From contig CALWCD010000018.1 of assembly GCA_944376265.1 (NCBI GenBank), forward strand, positions 1 to 36,240: a DNA stretch of 36,240 nucleotides, written 5' to 3'. Source of the DNA: an uncultured Clostridia bacterium. Its GTDB lineage: Bacteria; Bacillota; Clostridia; Oscillospirales; Acutalibacteraceae. Of this stretch, positions 9,009-16,002 are shown piece by piece. The notes under the pieces were generated by a model that was given only the letters and a program-made list of their open reading frames with translations, was not told the origin of the DNA and searched no databases. The position numbers and the translations under genes are program-made. Numbering within the stretch: the stretch's first letter is position 1; each line of letters opens with the position of its first letter.

Positions 9009-9055
9009 TGGGATTCCACCTATCAGAAAGTTGCAAACGTAAAAGTTTGTGGGGA

Positions 9056-9074
9056 TTGGGGACAGCGTCCCCAA
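9056..9074. repeat. perfect 8-bp palindrome within locus A
   Basis: TTGGGGAC and GTCCCCAA flank an AGC centre. In transcript sense it is a stable hairpin 48 bases before the fabZ start, without a following T tract. Confidence 0.75.
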
Positions 9075-9114
9075 GGTCTTTGCGCAAAGCGGAGCTTCGC
9101 GAAAAAAGGCATCA

Positions 9115-9157
9115 GGAACATTGTCATACCAGGGCAACGCCCTGTAAACAATGTTCC
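9115..9157. repeat. two-tier palindrome within locus A
   Basis: An outer 10-bp arm pair (GGAACATTGT with ACAATGTTCC) encloses an inner 6-bp pair (CAGGGC with GCCCTG) around AAC. Both tiers are perfect, separated by short asymmetric spacers. Confidence 0.75.
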
Positions 9158-9250
9158 GGCCCTCCAGCGGAGAGCCTGCCCAAAACGCTGGATGGGTCCT
9201 TCTGGGGCTGGTCAGTGCTGGGCGTCCGGAAAACAGCCTATCGCCCTTCG

Positions 9251-9489
9251 GGTCTCACCTGCCGGTTCGGTCAGCGCTGGGCGCTCCCCACCGGGGAGCA
9301 GCGCCGCGTGGGGCTGTTTTCCTGCATTTTTTTGCCGGCTTCGCCGGTTTTAAGGTCGTGGGGCTCCGGTCTCGCCTGCCGGCTCGGTCGGTGCTGAACG
9401 GTCGCCACCGGCGACCAGCACCCTACGCCCCGCTTCTCGCCTTCCGGCTCGGTCCGTCGTTGGGCAGCGTGCCACTGGCACGCAACGAC
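9251..9489 (-). repeat. three consecutive compensated hairpin units within locus A
   Basis: Each unit has a conserved linker (plus strand TCTCGCCTKCCGGCTCGGTC with small changes) followed by a hairpin with a 5- or 6-bp outer stem, a 4- or 5-base one-sided bulge, a 7-bp inner stem and a 3-base loop. Inner stems are GCTCCCC/GGGGAGC, GGTCGCC/GGCGACC and GCGTGCC/GGCACGC. Outer stems are GCGCT/AGCGC, GGTGCT/AGCACC and GTCGTT/AACGAC. Hairpins lie at 9274-9304, 9390-9422 and 9456-9489. The first is also enclosed by an 11-bp pair (9228-9238 with 9312-9322). The stems differ while pairing is kept, so structure rather than sequence appears to be conserved. Confidence 0.85.
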
Positions 9490-9640
9490 CCTTTGAAAAG
9501 GCTGGCGAAACTTTTACGCGCTTCGCGTTGTTTTTTCGATGTCCGCGAAGGTCAACGGCGCGGACGCGCGCCATCGCCCTACACAGGCGCGGCATTCAGC
9601 CGCCGCCCCTATGCGCGACTTGAGTCCAGCGTCACGCTGG

Positions 9641-10087
9641 TTACACAATTCTAAACAGCGGCTGGTTGTACTCCACCACCTGGCCGTTGCCCACGCAGAT
9701 CTCCGCGATGGTGCCGTCCACTTCGGCGGGGATCTCGTTCATCAGCTTCATGGCCTCGATAATGCACAGGGTGTCCCCCTTCTTCACCTGGTCGCCCACC
9801 TCCACAAAGGGACGGGCGTCGGGAGAGGGAGAGGCGTAGAACACGCCCACCGTGGGAGACAGCACCAGGGTGCCCTCCTGCTGGGTCTGGGAGGCCTCGG
9901 GCTGGGAGACCACCCCCAGCACCTCCGGCCCGGTGACCGGGGCGCTCACCGCCGCCACAGGGGCCGCGGCAATCACTTCCTGCTTGCGCTCCAGCTTCAG
10001 CACGGTCTCCCCTTCGGAGAGCTCCAGCGCCGTCAAGCCGGTTTCCTGCATCAATTTGGCCAGACTTTCAATCTTTTTCACATCCAT
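9641..10087 (-). CDS. accB: acetyl-CoA carboxylase biotin carboxyl carrier protein
   Basis: The 148-residue product has an N-terminal helical segment, an Ala/Pro/Gln-rich linker (about residues 40-75) and a C-terminal biotinyl domain. The motif CIIEAMKLMNEI places the biotinylated lysine at residue 114. It carries the carboxyl group between AccC and AccDA. The ATG at 10087 is preferred over the in-frame TTG at 10093 because GGAGGG is seven bases before the ATG and only one before the TTG. It begins two bases after the fabF stop codon, so the two are tightly coupled. Confidence 0.97.
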   Translation of the reverse strand: MDVKKIESLAKLMQETGLTALELSEGETVLKLERKQEVIAAAPVAAVSAPVTGPEVLGVVSQPEASQTQQEGTLVLSPTVGVFYASPSPDARPFVEVGDQVKKGDTLCIIEAMKLMNEIPAEVDGTIAEICVGNGQVVEYNQPLFRIV

Positions 10088-10089
10088 TG

Positions 10090-11322
10090 TCAAACCCTCC
10101 GGAAAGCAAGATAGGCATTGTGGCCGCCAAAGCCCAGAGACGCGGACAGGGCCAAATCAATCTGGGCCTCACGGGCCTGGTTGGGCACGTAGTCCAGGTC
10201 GCACTCCGGGTCGGGCTCCTGATAGCCGATGGTGGGAGGCACAATGCCCTCCTTCACAGCCAGCACGCTGGCAATGGCTTCCACCGCGCCTGCGGCGCCC
10301 AGCATGTGGCCGGTCATGGACTTGGTGGAGGACACCATGCACTGGTGGGCGGCCTCGTCGCCCAAAGCCCTCTTGATGGCCTTGGTCTCGCCGGCGTCGT
10401 TCAGGGGCGTGCTGGTGCCGTGGGCGTTGATGTACAGCTTGGAGAAATCCTCACAGCCGCCGGCCTCCTCCAGGGCCATGGTCAAAGCGGCGGCGCCGCC
10501 CAGTCCTTCCGGATGGGGGGCAGTGATGTGGTGGGCGTCGCAGGAGACGCCGTAGCCGCAGATCTCGCCGTAGATCTTGGCGCCCCGGGCCACGGCGTGC
10601 TCGTACTCCTCCAGCACCAGGGCGCCGGCGCCCTCGCCCATGACAAAGCCGTTGCGGCGGGCGTCAAAGGGTACGCAGGCGGCGGCGGGGTCCTGGGTGG
10701 TGGACAGGGCCTTCATATTGGAAAAGCCCGCCACGCCAATGGGCAGAATGGCAGCTTCCGCGCCGCCGGTAAGCACCGCGTCCAGGTAGCCGTGCTTCAC
10801 GGCCCGGTAGGCCTCGCCGATGGCGTTGTTGCCGGTGGCGCAGGCGGTGACAATGGGGATGGAAGCCCCCTGGAAATTGTATTTGATGGCGATCAGGCCG
10901 CCGGCCATGTTGATGATCATGCCGGGGACGAAGAAGGGGGATACCCGGCGGGGGCCCTTCTCCATAAGCACGCCCTGCTCCTCGGCGAAGGTCTTCATGC
11001 CGCCGATGCCGGAGCCGAAGTAGGTGCCGATGCGCTGGGGCTCCAGAGTGCCCTGAATGCCGCTTTCCTCCACAGCCTGGGTGGCCGCGGCCATGGCGTA
11101 CCAGCAGAATACGTCGTACTTGCGCAGGTCGGACTTTTCCATGTACTGCAGGGGGTCGAAGTCCTTTACCTCGGCGGCCACTTTCACCTTGTAGTCGGTG
11201 GCGTCAAAGTGGGTGATGGGCCCAATGCCGCACTTGCCGTTTTTCAAGCTCTCCCAAAAGGTGGCCACGTCGTTGCCAATGGGGGTGACGCAGCCCATGC
11301 CGGTGATGACAACTCTTCTCAT
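10090..11322 (-). CDS. fabF: 3-oxoacyl-ACP synthase II
   Basis: This 410-residue condensing enzyme extends acyl-ACP with malonyl-ACP. The catalytic triad is visible as Cys161 (VTACATGNN), His301 (NAHGTSTPLND) and His339 (KSMTGHMLGAAGA), which marks a FabF/FabB-type rather than a FabH-type enzyme. It begins MRRVVITGMGCVTPIG, typical of FabF. Its ATG overlaps the fabG stop by four bases. It is the only KAS I/II in the cluster. Confidence 0.97.
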   Translation of the reverse strand: MRRVVITGMGCVTPIGNDVATFWESLKNGKCGIGPITHFDATDYKVKVAAEVKDFDPLQYMEKSDLRKYDVFCWYAMAAATQAVEESGIQGTLEPQRIGTYFGSGIGGMKTFAEEQGVLMEKGPRRVSPFFVPGMIINMAGGLIAIKYNFQGASIPIVTACATGNNAIGEAYRAVKHGYLDAVLTGGAEAAILPIGVAGFSNMKALSTTQDPAAACVPFDARRNGFVMGEGAGALVLEEYEHAVARGAKIYGEICGYGVSCDAHHITAPHPEGLGGAAALTMALEEAGGCEDFSKLYINAHGTSTPLNDAGETKAIKRALGDEAAHQCMVSSTKSMTGHMLGAAGAVEAIASVLAVKEGIVPPTIGYQEPDPECDLDYVPNQAREAQIDLALSASLGFGGHNAYLAFRRV

Positions 11323-12056
11323 ATGGCAAGCCCCCCATCCACGCGAATGGTCTCCCCGGTGATGTAGTCACTCTCGGGAGAGGCCAGGAACAGGGCCACG
11401 TTGGCCACGTCCTCGGGGGTGCCCATCTTCCGCATGGGAACCTGCACCAGCAGGGGGTTGTCCTCCTTGATGTCCTTGGTCATGGCGGTCTCAATAAACC
11501 CGGGGGCGATGCAGTTGCAGCAAACGCCACGGCTGCCCAGCTCCTTGGCCACGCTCTTGCTCAGGCCGATAAGCCCCGCCTTGGAGGCGGCGTAGTTCAC
11601 CTGGCCCACGTTGCCCACCAGGCCGGCGATGGAGCTGATGTTGATGATCTTGCCGCTCTTCTTCCGCATGAAGTCCCGATAGCAGGCGCGGATCATGTGG
11701 AAGGCGCCCTTCAGGTTGATGTCCAGCACCATGTCGTAGTCGGCGTCCTTCATGGTGACCATCAGGCCGTCCCGGGTGACACCGGCGTTGTTCACCAGAA
11801 TGTCCACCTTGCCCAGGTCCTTCTTCACCGCGGCCACAGTGTCCTCCACGGCCTGCTCGTCCCGCACGTCGCAGGGGTAGCTGATGGCCCGGCGGCCCAA
11901 AGCCTCAATCTCCTTGCAGGTCTCCAGGGCAGGCTCCTCCGGCCCCACGTAGATCACCGCCACGTCGGCGCCGTTTGCCGCCAGCTTCAAAGCGATGGCC
12001 TTTCCAAGGCCCTGGGAAGCGCCGGTGACCAGCGCGATTTTTCCTTCCAGCTTCAT
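11319..12056 (-). CDS. fabG: 3-oxoacyl-ACP reductase FabG
   Basis: The 245-residue short-chain dehydrogenase reduces 3-oxoacyl-ACP with NADPH. It shows the cofactor loop TGASQGLG (11-18), NNAG (89-92), and the catalytic Ser142, Tyr155 and Lys159 (YAASK). The C-terminus YITGETIRVDGGLAI is typical of FabG. The start at 12056 has AGGAGG nine bases upstream; the longer frame to 12107 is not supported. A 116-bp gap separates it from fabD and contains GC-rich hairpins but no clear T-tract terminator. Confidence 0.97.
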   Translation of the reverse strand: MKLEGKIALVTGASQGLGKAIALKLAANGADVAVIYVGPEEPALETCKEIEALGRRAISYPCDVRDEQAVEDTVAAVKKDLGKVDILVNNAGVTRDGLMVTMKDADYDMVLDINLKGAFHMIRACYRDFMRKKSGKIINISSIAGLVGNVGQVNYAASKAGLIGLSKSVAKELGSRGVCCNCIAPGFIETAMTKDIKEDNPLLVQVPMRKMGTPEDVANVALFLASPESDYITGETIRVDGGLAI

Positions 12057-12172
12057 ATGTCTGAACCTCCTGTCCGCTCCCCTCCCAGATTCTGAGGGGA
12101 ACGGCATCCTTCCTTTTTAGATTTCTCTATGTTCTCCCCGGGGCAATTTCCCCGGAGTCGCTTCCCACAGCT

Positions 12173-13093
12173 TCAGGCCTGAGCCTTCAGCGCTTCCATG
12201 GCGGCCTCCAGGCTCTCCTGGTCCTGCACGTTCAGGGTTTTGACCCCCTTCACCGTCTTGCGGATGAGGCCGCACAGCGTCTTGCCGGGGCCGCACTCGA
12301 TGAAGGTGTCCACCCCCAGGGCGCACAGGTTTTCCACGGTCTCCTGCCACCGCACCGGGTTTTTCACCTGCTGGGTCACAAGCTCCTTGGCGCTCTCGTC
12401 GTAGGGCTGGGCGGTGAAGTTGGCGTACACCGGCACCTTGGCCTCTCCCAGCTCCATGGGCTCCAGCACCCCTTTCAGGGTCTGGGAGGCGCTCTCCATA
12501 AAAGGGGAGTGGAATCCCCCGCTGACGGCCAGAGGCACCGCCTTGCCGCCGGCCTCGGCCACCTTGCCGCAGAACTCCTCAATCTGGGACTTCTCTCCGG
12601 CGCACACCAGCTGGCCGGGGCAGTTGTAGTTCACCGGCCACACCTTCTCAAAACCGGCGCACAGCTCTTCCACCTGCTCATTCTTCAGCTTCAGCACCGC
12701 GGCCATGGCTCCGGGGTTTTCCTCCCCCGCCTGCTGCATGGCCTGGGCCCGCTTGCACACAAAGTCGAATCCCTGCTCTTCGGTGAACACCCCGGCGTAA
12801 GCCAGCGCGGCAATCTCCCCCAGGGAGAAGCCCGCCACATAGTCGGGGGTCACGCCGGCTTCCTCCAGGGCCTTGGCGGCTGCCAAGTCCACGCAGTAGA
12901 GGCAGGGCTGGGTGTTTTTGGTGATGGACAGCTCTTCGGCGGTGCCGGTAAAGCACTGCTGGGAAGTGCCGGGACGCAGCCGGTCCGCCGTGTCGAACAA
13001 GGCCTTGGCGGCGGGGCTTGCCTCGCAGAGGGACTGTCCCATGCCGCTGTACTGGGCTCCCTGGCCCGCGAAAACAAAGGCTATTTTACCCAT
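12173..13093 (-). CDS. fabD: malonyl-CoA:ACP transacylase
   Basis: The 306-residue product charges ACP with malonate. FVFAGQGAQYSGMG opens the protein, the nucleophile elbow GFSLGE gives Ser90, and SGGFHSPFM gives the catalytic His195. The length is standard for FabD. The ATG at 13093 follows AAAGGAG and lies inside the end of fabK, with a 13-bp overlap, so translation is probably coupled. The longer frame upstream is the fabK region in another frame. Confidence 0.97.
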   Translation of the reverse strand: MGKIAFVFAGQGAQYSGMGQSLCEASPAAKALFDTADRLRPGTSQQCFTGTAEELSITKNTQPCLYCVDLAAAKALEEAGVTPDYVAGFSLGEIAALAYAGVFTEEQGFDFVCKRAQAMQQAGEENPGAMAAVLKLKNEQVEELCAGFEKVWPVNYNCPGQLVCAGEKSQIEEFCGKVAEAGGKAVPLAVSGGFHSPFMESASQTLKGVLEPMELGEAKVPVYANFTAQPYDESAKELVTQQVKNPVRWQETVENLCALGVDTFIECGPGKTLCGLIRKTVKGVKTLNVQDQESLEAAMEALKAQA

Positions 13094-14025
13094 TTGCCGG
13101 CTCCTTTCAGCACCTCTTCCGCCTGCTGGAACATCTCTTTGATGATCTCCGCGGCGGGCTGCTCTTTGTTCACCATGCCGGCGATCTGCCCGGCCAGGAA
13201 GTCGCCGGTCTTCTCGTCGCCCTCCACGGCGGCCCGGTACAGGGCGCCGCTGCCCAGCTTCTCCAGCTCCTCGTCGGAGATCTGGCTGTACTCGGCCTTG
13301 GCGTAGTCCTTGGCGAACTGGTTCTTGATCTGCCGCACCGGATGGCCCAGCCGCTTGCCGGTGACCATGGTGGCGATATCGTTGGCCTTTAAGACCTTTT
13401 TCTTGTAGTTGGGATGCACACCGCACTCCTGGGCCACCAGGAACCGGGTGCCCACCTGGACGCCCACAGCTCCCAGCTGGAAGGCGGCCGCAATGCCTCT
13501 CCCGTCGCCGATGCCGCCTGCCGCCAGCACGGGCAGGGTGGTGGCGTCCACCACCTGGGGCACCAGCACCATGGTGGTCAAATCACCCACATGGCCGCCG
13601 GACTCGCCGCCTTCGGCGATGATGGCCGCGGCGCCTGCCTTGGTCACCAGCTTGGCCATGCCCACAGAGGCCACCACGGGGATCACCTTGATGCCCGCTT
13701 CCAGCCACATGGGCATGAACTTGGAGGGGTTGCCGGCGCCGGTGGTCACCACGGCCACCTTCTCTTCCGCCACCAGCTTGGCCACCTCATCGGCAAAGGG
13801 GGACATGAGCATGATGTTCACGCCGAAGGGCTTGTCGGTGAGGCTGCGGGCCAGGTCGATCTGCTTTTTCAGGTACTCGGCGTTGGCGTTCATGGCGGAA
13901 ATAATGCCCAGGCCGCCGCCGTTGGACACGGCAGCCGCCAGCTTCCCGTCGGAGATCCAGGCCATGCCGCCCTGGAAGATGGGGTATTCAATGCCTAAAA
14001 GGTCACAGATAGGCGTTCTGATCAT
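13081..14025 (-). CDS. fabK: enoyl-ACP reductase II (FMN-dependent)
   Basis: This 314-residue TIM-barrel flavoprotein of the nitronate monooxygenase superfamily carries out the last reduction of each elongation cycle. The FMN/substrate motif EGGESGGHVGD, the N-terminal YPIFQGGMAWIS and LAAGGIGDGRGIAAAFQLGA are typical of FabK. Its place between fabH and fabD supports this over a nitronate monooxygenase. FabK replaces FabI in many Firmicutes and is insensitive to triclosan. AAAGGAT lies before the ATG at 14025. Confidence 0.95.
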   Translation of the reverse strand: MIRTPICDLLGIEYPIFQGGMAWISDGKLAAAVSNGGGLGIISAMNANAEYLKKQIDLARSLTDKPFGVNIMLMSPFADEVAKLVAEEKVAVVTTGAGNPSKFMPMWLEAGIKVIPVVASVGMAKLVTKAGAAAIIAEGGESGGHVGDLTTMVLVPQVVDATTLPVLAAGGIGDGRGIAAAFQLGAVGVQVGTRFLVAQECGVHPNYKKKVLKANDIATMVTGKRLGHPVRQIKNQFAKDYAKAEYSQISDEELEKLGSGALYRAAVEGDEKTGDFLAGQIAGMVNKEQPAAEIIKEMFQQAEEVLKGAGKWVK

Positions 14026-14069
14026 AGGACTTCAATCCTTTCTACTCACTGAATGGTTCTTCTATCTCA

Positions 14070-14088
14070 AAGCGGGGAGGCCCCGCTT
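14070..14088. repeat. hairpin in the fabH-fabK gap
   Basis: AAGCGGGG and CCCCGCTT pair perfectly around a three-base loop in the 114-bp gap. In the operon sense it is followed by TTGAGATAG, a poor T tract, so it may be a stabilising or processing hairpin rather than a terminator. Confidence 0.55.
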
Positions 14089-14139
14089 GCTGCGCGTGGC
14101 CGCACAGAGCTGACGAAGTGGGGCGATGTTCGGCGCCAT

Positions 14140-15096
14140 TCACCAGCGAATCACACAGGCCGCCGTGGACAATCCCCCGCCGAAAGCGGTGAGCACCACG
14201 TAGTCCCCCCGCTGGAGCAGTCCCTGACGGTTCGCCTCGTCCAGGAGGATGGGCTCGCTGGCGGAGGAGGTGTTGCCGTAGCGGTCGATGTTCATCAAAA
14301 ACTTCTCGGGAGCGATCTCGGGAATGCGCCGCCGGGCCTCGTTGATAATCCGGTAGTTGGCCTGGTGGGGAATCACCGCCTTCACCTGCTCCCCGGTAAT
14401 CCCGGCCTGGTCCATCACCAGCCGCACGTCCCGCACCATGGAGGTGACGGCGAACTTGTAGGTCTCCTGGCCGGCCATAAAGACGCAGTTTTTCGGGAGC
14501 TCCTTCTCATAGAAGGGGGAGTTGTTCCACCAGGTGGGGATGGAGATCACGTCGTCCCCGCCCAGGGTGCTCAGGGTGGAGGACAGGTAGCCGTCCCCTT
14601 CTCCCAGCACGGTGGCTCCGGCGCCGTCGCCGAAGATGACGCAGGTGCTCCGGTCCTGCCAGTCCAGCAGGCCGCTCATCCGCTCGGAGCTGACCACCAG
14701 CACCTTCTTCACCACCTTCCGGGCGAAGAACCCGGCGGCCACGTCCAGGGCGAACAGGAACCCGGGGCAGGCCACGTTCATGTCGAAGCAGGGGCAGGTG
14801 GCCCCGATGCGGTTCTGCACCATGCCCGCCAGTCCGGGGGAAATGGTGTCCGCGCTGATGGTGGCCCCGATGATCAGGTCCAATTCCTCCGGGCGGACCC
14901 CGGCGTTCTCCAGGGCCGCCAGAGAAGCCGCCACACCCATGTCCGTGTTGCTTTCAGTGGTGCACACGTGGCGCTCTTTCACGCCCACCCGTTTCGTGAT
15001 CCACTCGTCTGAAGTTTCCACCATTTTGGAAAGGTCATCGTTGGTGACGATCTTTTCCGGGGTAAAGCTGCCTGTACCCAAAATTTGAAAGCTCAT
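14140..15096 (-). CDS. fabH: 3-oxoacyl-ACP synthase III
   Basis: The 318-residue product starts fatty-acid synthesis by condensing an acyl-CoA with malonyl-ACP. The triad is Cys110 (NVACPGFLFAL), His244 (VIPHQANYR) and Asn275 (RYGNTSSAS), exactly the FabH pattern. The ATG at 15096 follows AGGAGATCGGGAT and starts the recognisable domain (MSFQILGTGSFTPEKIV); the longer frame to 15207 crosses the promoter and is rejected. It is the first gene of the operon. Confidence 0.97.
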   Translation of the reverse strand: MSFQILGTGSFTPEKIVTNDDLSKMVETSDEWITKRVGVKERHVCTTESNTDMGVAASLAALENAGVRPEELDLIIGATISADTISPGLAGMVQNRIGATCPCFDMNVACPGFLFALDVAAGFFARKVVKKVLVVSSERMSGLLDWQDRSTCVIFGDGAGATVLGEGDGYLSSTLSTLGGDDVISIPTWWNNSPFYEKELPKNCVFMAGQETYKFAVTSMVRDVRLVMDQAGITGEQVKAVIPHQANYRIINEARRRIPEIAPEKFLMNIDRYGNTSSASEPILLDEANRQGLLQRGDYVVLTAFGGGLSTAACVIRW

Positions 15097-15158
15097 ATCC
15101 CGATCTCCTGTTCTTGTTTTTTCTCTCTTTTTTCCACCGGTTTTCCCGGCCATGCAAC

Positions 15159-15176
15159 AGAGGGAGCTTAACCTCT
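15159..15176. promoter_or_regulatory. inverted repeat over the fab operon start point
   Basis: AGAGG and CCTCT flank eight bases and begin about three bases after the -10 box, so the repeat covers the expected transcription start. It could be an operator or the first hairpin of the leader. It does not look like a FapR or FabT consensus as I know them. Confidence 0.35.
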
Positions 15177-15178
15177 TT

Positions 15179-15207
15179 ATTTTATAAGAAAAGGGAGGAT
15201 TTGTCAA
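15179..15207 (-). promoter_or_regulatory. promoter of the fabH-accA operon
   Basis: On the minus strand TTGACA (15202-15207), a 17-bp spacer and TAAAAT (15179-15184) form a near-consensus sigma-A promoter. It lies about 85 bases before the fabH start. The -35 box overlaps the loop and top base pairs of the terminator at 15186-15215. Confidence 0.85.
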
Positions 15208-15215
15208 ACCCTCCC
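15186..15215 (-). terminator. intrinsic terminator after the SDR gene
   Basis: The minus strand folds as GGGAGGGTTT-GAC-AAATCCTCCC, ten pairs including one G-U, followed by TTTTCTT. This is a good intrinsic terminator for the rsmE-SDR transcript. The same bases supply the -35 box of the next operon. Confidence 0.75.
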
Positions 15216-15276
15216 CTGCCCATATTCCCCGCCCTTGGGGGCCAATGTTTTAGAATCTTTTCCCAAAAGCCGGGGT

Positions 15277-16002
15277 TCAGATCACCAGTCCCCCGTTGAC
15301 CCCCAGCACCTGGCCGGTGAGGAACTCCTCCTCCAGCAGGAAGGCCGCTGCCCGGGCCGCTTCCTCCGGGGTGCCGGTCCGCTCCAGGGGGGTCTCCTCC
15401 CGAAGGGCCGCCAGGTCCTCCGGGGAAAGGTCCCCGTTCATGGGGGTGTCAATAACCCCCGGGGCCAGGCAGTTCACCCGAATCCCCGAAGGGCCCTCCT
15501 CCTTGGCCAGGGCCTTGGTCAGGCCGATGACCCCCGCCTTGGCGGCGGAGTAGGCCGCCTCGCAGGAGGCCCCCACCTCCCCCCACATGGAGCTCACGTT
15601 TACAATGCTCCCCCGCTTCTGACGGATCATGGGGGGCAGGGCCCGGCGGCAGCACAGAAACACGCTGGTCAGGTCCGCGTCCATCACCCCCCGCCAGTCG
15701 GAAAGGCTCATGTCGGTGAACAGCCCTTTCCAGGCCACCCCCGCATTGTTCACAAGCCCCTCCAGAAAGCCGAAATCTTTCTCCGCCGCGGAGAACAGGG
15801 CGTCCACCTGGGCCTCGTCGGTCAGGTCGGCCCCGTAGGCCCTGGCCATGCCTCCCTGCCGGCAGATCTCCTCCTCCAGCCGGACAGCCGCCTCCCGGTT
15901 GCTCCGGTACTGGAGCGCCACGCTCCAGCCCCGCCGGGCAAGCTCCAGGGCGACGGCGCTTCCTATGCCCCCGGAAGCCCCTGTCACCAGCACGCTTTTC
16001 AC
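15277..16002 (-). CDS. SDR family oxidoreductase (FabG-like)
   Basis: This short-chain dehydrogenase of about 241 residues has an intact NAD(P) loop (TGASGGIG), NNAG and catalytic Ser, Tyr and Lys (NVSSMWG; YSAAK). The C-terminus FLTGQVLGVNGGLVI resembles FabG. It is a second FabG-type reductase next to, but outside, the fab operon, so it may reduce 3-oxoacyl-ACP or an unrelated carbonyl. I choose GTG at 16002 because it overlaps the rsmE stop as GTGA and follows GGAAGGG. A GTG at 16023 is the alternative and would add seven residues. Confidence 0.85.
   Translation of the reverse strand: MKSVLVTGASGGIGSAVALELARRGWSVALQYRSNREAAVRLEEEICRQGGMARAYGADLTDEAQVDALFSAAEKDFGFLEGLVNNAGVAWKGLFTDMSLSDWRGVMDADLTSVFLCCRRALPPMIRQKRGSIVNVSSMWGEVGASCEAAYSAAKAGVIGLTKALAKEEGPSGIRVNCLAPGVIDTPMNGDLSPEDLAALREETPLERTGTPEEAARAAAFLLEEEFLTGQVLGVNGGLVI

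Larger units (their letters stand above)
9009..9640 (-). repeat. mosaic structured intergenic element, locus A (accB-fabZ gap)
   Basis: This 632-bp stretch holds no credible gene; its open frames are rich in Arg, Pro and Gly and match nothing I know. Reading with the operon, it starts directly after the accB stop with a CCAGCG-TGA-CGCTGG hairpin. It continues with a GGCGGC hairpin module (9582-9609), a GCGTCCGCGCCG box (9556-9567), TAAAAGTTT (about 9509-9516), a TC-centred palindrome (9490-9501) and three compensated hairpins (9274-9489). It ends with further perfect palindromes toward fabZ. Several modules recur at 19.4, 26.8 and 35.0 kb. Either it is transcribed within the fab operon or it isolates fabZ-accCDA from the genes upstream; no good promoter is visible inside. 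Confidence 0.8.

Noticed and set aside
9151-9654. 167-codon plus-strand frame in the accB-fabZ gap
   Set aside because: Its composition follows the GC hairpins and repeats, it has no domain or good start, and it opposes the operon.
14026-14139. Fifth member of the mosaic element family in the fabH-fabK gap
   Set aside because: It has a GC hairpin and GCGC-rich text, but I could not find the GCGTCCGCGCCG box or the TAAAAGTT module, so it is listed only as a hairpin.
15097-15276. FapR or FabT operator ahead of fabH
   Set aside because: No sequence near the promoter resembles the known consensus sites; only an unrelated inverted repeat is seen.
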